Source: Tatumella morbirosei
GTDB lineage: Bacteria > Pseudomonadota > Gammaproteobacteria > Enterobacterales > Enterobacteriaceae
Assembly: GCF_000757425.2 (NCBI RefSeq)
Contig: NZ_JPKR02000005.1
Coordinates: 310,001 to 374,000 of the forward strand
DNA: 64,000 nucleotides
Direction: 5' to 3'
Shown here one piece after another: positions 58,680 to 64,000 of this stretch. Each line of letters opens with the position of its first letter. Positions within the stretch are counted from its first letter, which is position 1. Position numbers and translations under genes: made by a program. The notes below the pieces were generated by a model, which saw nothing but the letters and a program-made list of their open reading frames with translations, was not told the DNA's origin and did no database searches.

Positions 58680-59951
58680 GTGAAAAAAGAAATACCAGTG
58701 ATTCTCTGTGGGATATTATGCATGGCCCCGGCTCTGGCGAGCGATCAATCACAAAGTAACGGTTTTATTGCCGACAGCCATTTCGATGTTCTGTTACGTA
58801 ATGCTTATATTAACCGTCACTATAAAGCTCAGGGAGTCCGTGATCGTGACGAATGGGGCCAGGCCCTTATCGCTAACTGGCAATCGGGTTATACCCAGGG
58901 GGTTGTGGGTTTTGGTTTTGATGCTATTGGTCAGTATGCGGTGCGTCTGGATGGTGGTCGCGGCAGAAGCGGTGCGGGCGGTATCGATTTCTTTAAACAG
59001 GGCCATGATGGTAAAGCAAAATCTGATTTGGCAAAATTTGGCGCAACAGCAAAAATGCGCATTTCTGATACCGTCATCAGCTACGGTACTCAACGCCCCG
59101 AGCTGCCGGTAGTCTCTGCCGATAATTCACGCCTGCTGGCAGAAACCTTCACCGGAGCGATGATCACCTCCAAAGAGATCCGTGGGCTGGAAGTGAATGC
59201 CGGTTATCTGACCGATGAACAACGTAAAAGTGATGACCGGCATAACAGTGGCCTGAAAAGTCTGTCATTCGGAGGGGCCAGCTACCAGTTTAACGATCAG
59301 TTCAGTGGCTCGTTTTACGCGTCGAACGTCAAACAAACGCTTAGCAAGCAGTATCTGGGTCTGAGTTATAAACAACCGCTGGCAGCCGAACAATCTCTGG
59401 CAGTCAATTTCAATGGTTATAATTCCCGCTTAACAAAGAAATATGCCAGCCAGCTTGATACCGGACGTAGTAACACTATCTGGAGCCTGGCGGCAAATTA
59501 TACCTGGTGGGTTCATACCTTTAAACTGGCTTATCAACAGAGCGACGGTAGTACCGGTTACCAGTATGGTGGATACCGCGATCAGGGCGGCGTCGGTGAC
59601 GGTGGCAACAGTATCTGGCTGGACAACTCCTACTGGTCAGACTTTAATGGCAAAGGGGAGCGCTCCTGGCAGGCTGCCTATGGCATCGACTTTGCAGGTC
59701 TGGGGATCCCGGGACTGGCCTACAACATCGCCTATGTTCGTGGTGACAATATTAAAACCAGCCAGACCAGCAATGGCCATGAACATGAACTGTTTAATCA
59801 GATCCAGTACACCGTGCAGAGCGGCGCAGCAAAAAATCTGACACTGAAACTGCGTTACTCCATTCTGCGTGTATCCGGAGATGCTGCTGACTACAACACC
59901 AGCGGTAACGAGATCCGTGTGTTTGCAGAATACCCGTTCAGCTTCTTCTGA
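58680..59951 (+). CDS. OprD-family outer-membrane porin
   Basis: A 423-residue beta-barrel protein. Signal peptide residues 1-20 (cleavage ALA/SDQ), N-terminal GFIADSHFDVLLRNAYINR typical of OprD/ChiP, alternating amphipathic strands and a terminal Phe (EYPFSFF) for BAM recognition. The gene starts with GTG at 58680, with AAAGG upstream. OprD relatives carry basic amino acids, peptides or chitosugars; the substrate here is not evident. It stands alone between terminators. Confidence 0.88.
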   Translation: MKKEIPVILCGILCMAPALASDQSQSNGFIADSHFDVLLRNAYINRHYKAQGVRDRDEWGQALIANWQSGYTQGVVGFGFDAIGQYAVRLDGGRGRSGAGGIDFFKQGHDGKAKSDLAKFGATAKMRISDTVISYGTQRPELPVVSADNSRLLAETFTGAMITSKEIRGLEVNAGYLTDEQRKSDDRHNSGLKSLSFGGASYQFNDQFSGSFYASNVKQTLSKQYLGLSYKQPLAAEQSLAVNFNGYNSRLTKKYASQLDTGRSNTIWSLAANYTWWVHTFKLAYQQSDGSTGYQYGGYRDQGGVGDGGNSIWLDNSYWSDFNGKGERSWQAAYGIDFAGLGIPGLAYNIAYVRGDNIKTSQTSNGHEHELFNQIQYTVQSGAAKNLTLKLRYSILRVSGDAADYNTSGNEIRVFAEYPFSFF

Positions 59952-59961
59952 GTCGGACTTC

Positions 59962-59991
59962 GCCCCTTTACGCAATTCGGCGCAAAGGGGC
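59962..59991. terminator. Hairpin after the porin gene
   Basis: GCCCCTTT (59962-59969) / AAAGGGGC (59984-59991) with an inner CGC/GCG stem; no T-run after it. Confidence 0.6.
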
Positions 59992-60105
59992 CATACTCCC
60001 GACGTCCATGCTAAGCTATGACATCATATCCAGCCGACAGACGGTTCTGGTTAAGTCCTCTGGAATTTTGGTGTATCCTTGCCCGCTGATTAACAGGAGT
60101 CAACA

Positions 60106-60468
60106 ATGAAAGAACAAGAAAAAGCTGAGATTAAACGTCTGAGCGATCTGCTGGATGCACTTAACCACAAGTCACAGGCACTGATTACAGCCGGTGATAT
60201 GGAAAAGCTGGGGGAAATTCAGCAGGAAATGCAGACGCTGGAAACTGAAATTACCCGTCTGCGTAATGTCCGTGAGCAGAAACTTAGCACTGAGGCTCAG
60301 AAACTGGAAAAACTGCCCTTCCGTCGAACCATCACGAAGAAAGAGCAGGCAAATCTGGGTGCACTGAAAAAAACCGTCCGTGGGATTGTCATTGTCCACC
60401 CGATGACTGCACTCGGCCGTGAAATGGGTCTGAATGAAGTCACCGGTTTTGCTAAAAAAGCCTTCTGA
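60106..60468 (+). CDS. yibL: YibL, DUF2810 ribosome-associated protein
   Basis: A 120-residue protein: an N-terminal coiled coil (residues about 3-60, [19 protein letters not shown]) and the conserved C-terminal block [46 protein letters not shown]. coli YibL co-purifies with ribosomes; role unknown. ATG follows AGGAG. Convergent with the DUF535 gene. Confidence 0.94.
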   Translation: MKEQEKAEIKRLSDLLDALNHKSQALITAGDMEKLGEIQQEMQTLETEITRLRNVREQKLSTEAQKLEKLPFRRTITKKEQANLGALKKTVRGIVIVHPMTALGREMGLNEVTGFAKKAF

Positions 60469-60483
60469 TCTGCCACTCAACTG

Positions 60484-61428
60484 CTACCCGTGGGGTATAG
60501 CCAGCGCGTCGTTAAACTGCTGATGCAGTTCGCTGAGCAACTGATAACGACGCCGGTATTCTGCCCGTTTTTTACTGGCGATCTCTTCCAGAGGTTTACG
60601 TAGCACCTGCAAAGGTAAATCGTAATTCCCATAACTGTTTTGCCAGCCCCCCAGGCTTTCCCAGAATTCACTGTAGCTGGCAAAGAACTTATCCTGCTTG
60701 CTGTAGCGATAACGCAGGCTGCGAAATACATGGCTCTTTTCGCTGACAGCCTGAATACCTTCAATTTTTCCAGCCGCCGATAACCAGAAAATCACATCCA
60801 TCAACAATCTTTTCGGAAACACACCAAAACTGGCGCGGGTAGCCTGACGGATAATATCAGGGGATACTTCGCTGCCAGGCCCCTGTAAACCACCAATAAA
60901 CAGGACTTTTTTACCGTTCAGTTGGATCACTGAAAACGTCATCATCGCCACGACCTGCTGCTGGTAGTAGAGACATAACATGACCTCACCTTCCCGATCA
61001 AACCTGGCAGGACCACAGGTCAGAGAAAAGTGTTGATCATCCTGAGTTGTCCATTGCAACATCGGGGTGGCCGACGGCTGAGTCAACCATTGACGTAAGC
61101 GTGGGTTTTCCAGCCCCGACAGTAACTGATAGTGGCTGACAATAGCCTCTGCACGTTGCCGGACACCTAATCCGGCACTCAGATAAGGGCGATGTATTTT
61201 CGCTGGTAGCAATCCCTGCCGCTCAAGCAGCGACGGAAATAACTCCAGAGTGGTCAGAGAATTCAGATAATGGTAGCTGACCGCGGGATAACAGCAGCAG
61301 CGCAGCAGAAATTTAAGGCTGAAGGATTTGCTCCTCCAGGCTTTATCCGGGCGATACTTGCCACTGATCACTGACCAGAGTAGTGAGATGTTATTTTTTT
61401 TCAGTGAGTCATTAATAAGTTCAGACAT
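60484..61428 (-). CDS. DUF535 family protein (VirK/YbjX-like)
   Basis: A 314-residue protein of the VirK/YbjX family: FLLRCCCYPAVSYHYLNSL, RAEAIVSHYQLL, GEVMLCLYYQQQVVAMMTFSVI, KVLFIGGLQGP, and the long helical end. Members protect against cationic peptides and stress in Salmonella and are PhoP-regulated; the biochemical role is unknown. No signal peptide is obvious. A PhoP-box-like repeat lies about 110 bases upstream. Confidence 0.9.
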   Translation of the reverse strand: MSELINDSLKKNNISLLWSVISGKYRPDKAWRSKSFSLKFLLRCCCYPAVSYHYLNSLTTLELFPSLLERQGLLPAKIHRPYLSAGLGVRQRAEAIVSHYQLLSGLENPRLRQWLTQPSATPMLQWTTQDDQHFSLTCGPARFDREGEVMLCLYYQQQVVAMMTFSVIQLNGKKVLFIGGLQGPGSEVSPDIIRQATRASFGVFPKRLLMDVIFWLSAAGKIEGIQAVSEKSHVFRSLRYRYSKQDKFFASYSEFWESLGGWQNSYGNYDLPLQVLRKPLEEIASKKRAEYRRRYQLLSELHQQFNDALAIPHG

Positions 61429-61536
61429 AACAATGCCAGGGGTCCGGAATCAATCCACCTGAGACTAACGCAAGCAAATTCAACGAAAGTACAATCAGGA
61501 ACAGGCATCAGCCAACACCAGGCAAAATATGAGTGA

Positions 61537-61553
61537 CGTTTACCTTGTGTTTA
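61537..61553. promoter_or_regulatory. PhoP-box-like direct repeat upstream of DUF535 gene
   Basis: CGTTTA-N5-TGTTTA on the plus strand, one base from (T/G)GTTTA-N5-(T/G)GTTTA. It is reversed relative to the DUF535 gene, which occurs at some PhoP promoters. Confidence 0.45.
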
Positions 61554-61582
61554 TTTTTCGTAAGGAGTGATGGCATTTCATT

Positions 61583-61597
61583 AACAGACAGTCTGTT
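61583..61597. repeat. 15-bp palindrome of unknown role
   Basis: AACAGAC-A-GTCTGTT, a perfect inverted repeat, in the 250-base gap between the DUF535 gene and the sodA terminator. No other gene is supported in this gap (a 63-codon plus-strand frame has no ribosome site). Confidence 0.4.
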
Positions 61598-61681
61598 TAC
61601 GGTAAGGCAGGAAGTGGTGATTAACACCTTTCAAACAGGAAAAAACAACCTGAGTTTTACTCAGCCGGATAAATGCAGCAC

Positions 61682-61712
61682 AAAAAAAACCGGCAGCACG
61701 CAGGCTACCGGT
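61682..61712 (-). terminator. Terminator of sodA
   Basis: On the minus strand ACCGGTAGC (61712-61704) / GCTGCCGGT (61697-61689) with one G-U pair, then eight T. A second small hairpin lies nearer the stop (61723-61739). Confidence 0.88.
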
Positions 61713-61754
61713 ATCAGTGGCTAACGGTAAGATAACCGTCAGAAACGCGTCAGA

Positions 61755-62372
61755 TTATTTTGCTGAAGCAAAACGCGCTGCAGCTTCATCCCAGTTAACA
61801 ACGTTCCAGAACGCTTTGATGTAGTCAGGACGTTTGTTCTGGAATTTCAGGTAATAAGCGTGCTCCCACACATCCAGACCCAGGATAGGGAAACCGGAAA
61901 CACCGGCGACAGCTTCACCCATCAGCGGGCTGTCCTGGTTAGCAGTAGAAACGACCGCCAGTTTGTCACCTTTTTTCACCAGCCACGCCCAGCCGGAACC
62001 AAAGCGGGTTGCAGCCGCTTTTTCAAATTCTTCTTTGAATTTGTCTACGCTGCCAAAATCTTTCTCGATGGCGGCTTTCAGGTCACCCTGCAGGGTAGTC
62101 CCGGTTTTCAGGCCTTTCCAGAACAGGCTGTGGTTAGCGTGACCACCGGCATTGTTACGCAGCGCGGTTTTTTTATCTGCCGGAACCTGATCCAGTTTAG
62201 TGATCAGTTCTTCTACCGGCAGAGCAGCGAATTCAGTACCTTCCAGCGCTGCATTGGCATTATTAACATAAGTCTGGTGATGTTTGGTGTGATGGATTTC
62301 CATCGTTTCCTTATCGAAATGCGGCTCCAGCGCGTCATAAGCGTAAGGCAGGGATGGTAGTGAATAACTCAT
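61755..62372 (-). CDS. sodA: Superoxide dismutase [Mn]
   Basis: A 205-residue enzyme. Mn ligands His27 (HHTKHH), His81 ([10 protein letters not shown]), Asp167 and His171 (LDVWEHAYY). The Gly at GHANHSLFW and the GSGWAWLV segment fit the Mn type. ATG 62372 ([15 protein letters not shown]) follows GAGAGG; the frame extends 12 codons upstream without support. Stands alone with its own promoter and terminator. Confidence 0.97.
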   Translation of the reverse strand: MSYSLPSLPYAYDALEPHFDKETMEIHHTKHHQTYVNNANAALEGTEFAALPVEELITKLDQVPADKKTALRNNAGGHANHSLFWKGLKTGTTLQGDLKAAIEKDFGSVDKFKEEFEKAAATRFGSGWAWLVKKGDKLAVVSTANQDSPLMGEAVAGVSGFPILGLDVWEHAYYLKFQNKRPDYIKAFWNVVNWDEAAARFASAK

Positions 62373-62441
62373 GTTCAACCTCTCCATTCTAATGTAAGGA
62401 CAGCACATCCGAAGGGACGTACTGCATAAGCACTGGCTTAT

Positions 62442-62469
62442 ATTATAGTTAAATAATTGATCGGGAAAA
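62442..62469 (-). promoter_or_regulatory. Probable sodA promoter
   Basis: On the minus strand a perfect TATAAT (62447-62442) with TTTTCC 16 bases upstream, about 70 bases before the sodA start. The -35 is poor, as expected for an activated promoter. Confidence 0.5.
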
Positions 62470-62512
62470 GGAGAATCAGTGCATTATGGTCACTAAGGAA
62501 TTGTTTTCCGGT

Positions 62513-62550
62513 AAAAAAAAACTGCTGAAATAGCACAATTTCAGCAGTTT
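62513..62550 (-). terminator. Terminator of the aminotransferase gene
   Basis: A perfect 12-bp stem AAACTGCTGAAA (62519-62530) / TTTCAGCAGTTT (62539-62550), eight-base loop, followed on the minus strand by more T (62513-62518 complement). Confidence 0.9.
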
Positions 62551-62569
62551 CTCAGAACTATGCTACCTG

Positions 62570-63910
62570 TCAGCGGCCAAGTTCAGTCAGTGACTTGTCC
62601 AGTGCTCCCACCAGCCAGTCAATGTCGGCTACCTGAAATGCCAGTGGCGGACGCAGTTTCAGCACATTTCCGTAAGGCCCGGCGACAGACGTCAGTACAT
62701 GATGCTCACGCAATTTTTCTATCAGGTTAAGTGCCAGTGTTTTATCCGGGCTCTTGCTGTGACGATCTTCTACCAGCTCGAAGCCAATAAACAGCCCGGC
62801 ACCGCGAACATCCCCAATACATTCGTGTCTGTCCATCAGCTTACGCAGTTCAGCCAGCAGCTGTGCCCCTACCACACGGCTGTGTTCCTGTAATCCCTCT
62901 TCCTCAATCACCCGTAACACTGCCTGTGCGGCTGCCATCGCCACCGGATTTCCGCCGAAAGTATTAAAGTAAGGAATATCATCACTGAATGCTGCCAGAA
63001 CATCACTTTTCGCCAGCAACCCGGAGACCGGAATACCGTTACCCATCGGTTTGCCGGTGGTAATAATGTCCGGCACTACACCATGACGGCCAAAGCCCCA
63101 GAATGCATCACCGGTACGGGCAAAACCTGGCTGAACTTCATCGGCAATAAAGATTCCACCGTTTTTGTGTACCACATCGACTGCCTGTTGCAGGAAACCA
63201 CGCGGATTAGGTAACACACCATCCGAAGAAAAAATCGAGTCTGCCAGAAAACCGGCAAATTTGATCCCGTGAGCTGCCATATCATCAATCTGTTTCTGAA
63301 TTTCGGCCGCAAACCAGGCGCCAAGGTCAGGGGCATCGACACGATAATCATCCGGGGGAGATACCAACCGGGTGGTTGCCGCCAGTGGCTGACCACTGCC
63401 CAGCGCCGGCGATGCCCCGGAGGTGAGGTCACTGGTTCCATGATAGGCTTCTTTGGTCACTATAATACCGGTACCGCCGCTAAAGGAGCGGGCAACACGA
63501 ATAGCCAGGTCATTAGCCTCTGAACCGGTGCACATATACATCGCTTTATTAATTTCTGCCGGCGCCGTGGCCAGCAGAGCCTCGCTGTAATCGAGGATAG
63601 CTTCATGCAAATATCGGGTATGAGTATTCAGCATCTTCATCTGCTGAGTGACCGCTTCAATCACGGCCGGATGACAATGGCCAATACTGGCAACGTTATT
63701 ATACACATCAAGGTATTTATCCCCGGCGGCATCCCACAGATACTGGCCCTCACCACGCACCAGGTGTACGGGTTTACGATAAAACAGGCGATAAGAGTCA
63801 CCCAGCACTTTACTGCGTTTGTCGGTCAGATGACGGGTATCCGCATCCAGTGAGGCGGCATGTTCCGCCCGAAAGCTGTTGGTATCCATGATGGTAGAAC
63901 GAGTGACCAT
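62570..63910 (-). CDS. Class III PLP aminotransferase (AGXT2-like)
   Basis: A 446-residue class III aminotransferase. PLP lysine Lys287 in TTGKPMGNGIPVSG, Asp257 in IADEVQPGFARTG, MCTGSEANDLAIR, KEAYHGTSD and FNTFGGNPVA are intact. Sequence style is nearer to alanine-glyoxylate (AGXT2)/ethanolamine-phosphate lyase-like members than to ArgD or GabT; substrate not determinable. ATG 63910 follows AGGAG; a second ATG seven codons in is possible. No further gene before the window end. Confidence 0.88.
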   Translation of the reverse strand: MVTRSTIMDTNSFRAEHAASLDADTRHLTDKRSKVLGDSYRLFYRKPVHLVRGEGQYLWDAAGDKYLDVYNNVASIGHCHPAVIEAVTQQMKMLNTHTRYLHEAILDYSEALLATAPAEINKAMYMCTGSEANDLAIRVARSFSGGTGIIVTKEAYHGTSDLTSGASPALGSGQPLAATTRLVSPPDDYRVDAPDLGAWFAAEIQKQIDDMAAHGIKFAGFLADSIFSSDGVLPNPRGFLQQAVDVVHKNGGIFIADEVQPGFARTGDAFWGFGRHGVVPDIITTGKPMGNGIPVSGLLAKSDVLAAFSDDIPYFNTFGGNPVAMAAAQAVLRVIEEEGLQEHSRVVGAQLLAELRKLMDRHECIGDVRGAGLFIGFELVEDRHSKSPDKTLALNLIEKLREHHVLTSVAGPYGNVLKLRPPLAFQVADIDWLVGALDKSLTELGR

Positions 63911-64000
63911 AATTACTCCTGTCGCAATAATCAGTGGGAAAGCCGGGAAGAAATCATCTCTGAGCTCATCATCGCTGATTTTCAGAAAAATGCAACCAAA

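Noticed and set aside
61533-61724. A 63-codon frame between the DUF535 gene and sodA
   Set aside because: It covers the PhoP-like repeat, the palindrome and the sodA terminator; no ribosome site.

Overview
The window reads as a chromosome segment of an Enterobacterales member. Long collinear stretches match the Escherichia coli order (lptM-dapF-yigA-xerC-yigB-uvrD-corA; cyaA/hemCDXY; tRNA Arg-His-Leu-Pro; the enterobacterial common antigen cluster; rho-trxA-rhlB-gppA-rep; dppABCDF-tRNA-Pro-eptB; yiaF; yibL; sodA). Differences such as the missing rffGH, yifK, ilvYC and bcs genes point away from Escherichia/Salmonella and suggest a family such as Erwiniaceae (Pantoea/Erwinia/Tatumella). The family assignment is inference. 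There is no prophage, insertion sequence or CRISPR array.

Layout. 1-6 kb: the 3' part of aphA, then a same-strand block of an MFS transporter and a LysR regulator (each broken by one extra base in a T-run), an intact amidase and an intact D-serine dehydratase (dsdA). 6-13 kb (minus strand): corA with an untranslated leader, SOS-regulated uvrD with a perfect LexA box, and the overlapping yigB-xerC-yigA-dapF-lptM run. 13-20.5 kb: cyaY, cyaA (TTG start) and divergent hemCDXY. 20.4-20.9 kb: the small RNA GlmZ, convergent with hemY, with a sigma-54 type promoter and two upstream GlrR-type sites. 21-22.8 kb: a flavin reductase, a nucleotidyltransferase and csaA. 23-23.7 kb: four tRNA genes followed by a tRNA-tail repeat. 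23.8-34.6 kb: the wec cluster, mostly with overlapping stop/start codons, lacking rffG and rffH. 34.8-42.1 kb: rho, trxA, rhlB, gppA, rep and ppiC.

42-54 kb: yhjJ (inactive M16-like), a TetR/MFS efflux pair with an operator-like inverted repeat over the promoter, the c-di-GMP phosphodiesterase pdeK, and the dipeptide importer dppABCDF with an attenuator-like hairpin after dppA. 54.4-54.8 kb: a second tRNA-Pro(UGG), identical to the first and followed by the same tRNA-tail repeat. 55-64 kb: eptB, a small HD-domain alarmone-hydrolase-like protein, lipoprotein yiaF, an OprD-family porin, yibL, a DUF535 (VirK/YbjX) gene with a PhoP-box-like repeat upstream, sodA and a class III aminotransferase.

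Most unusual content: (i) two loci 31 kb apart share the same 77-nt tRNA-Pro gene followed by a roughly 147-nt unit that ends in a copy of the last 18 nt of that tRNA and can fold into a three-way junction, resembling in layout the tyrT/rtT repeats of E. coli; (ii) the LysR-MFS-amidase-DsdA block, which may be a small catabolic module for a D-serine-containing amide, with twin frameshifts in its transporter and regulator; (iii) short leader ORFs upstream of corA and wecA.
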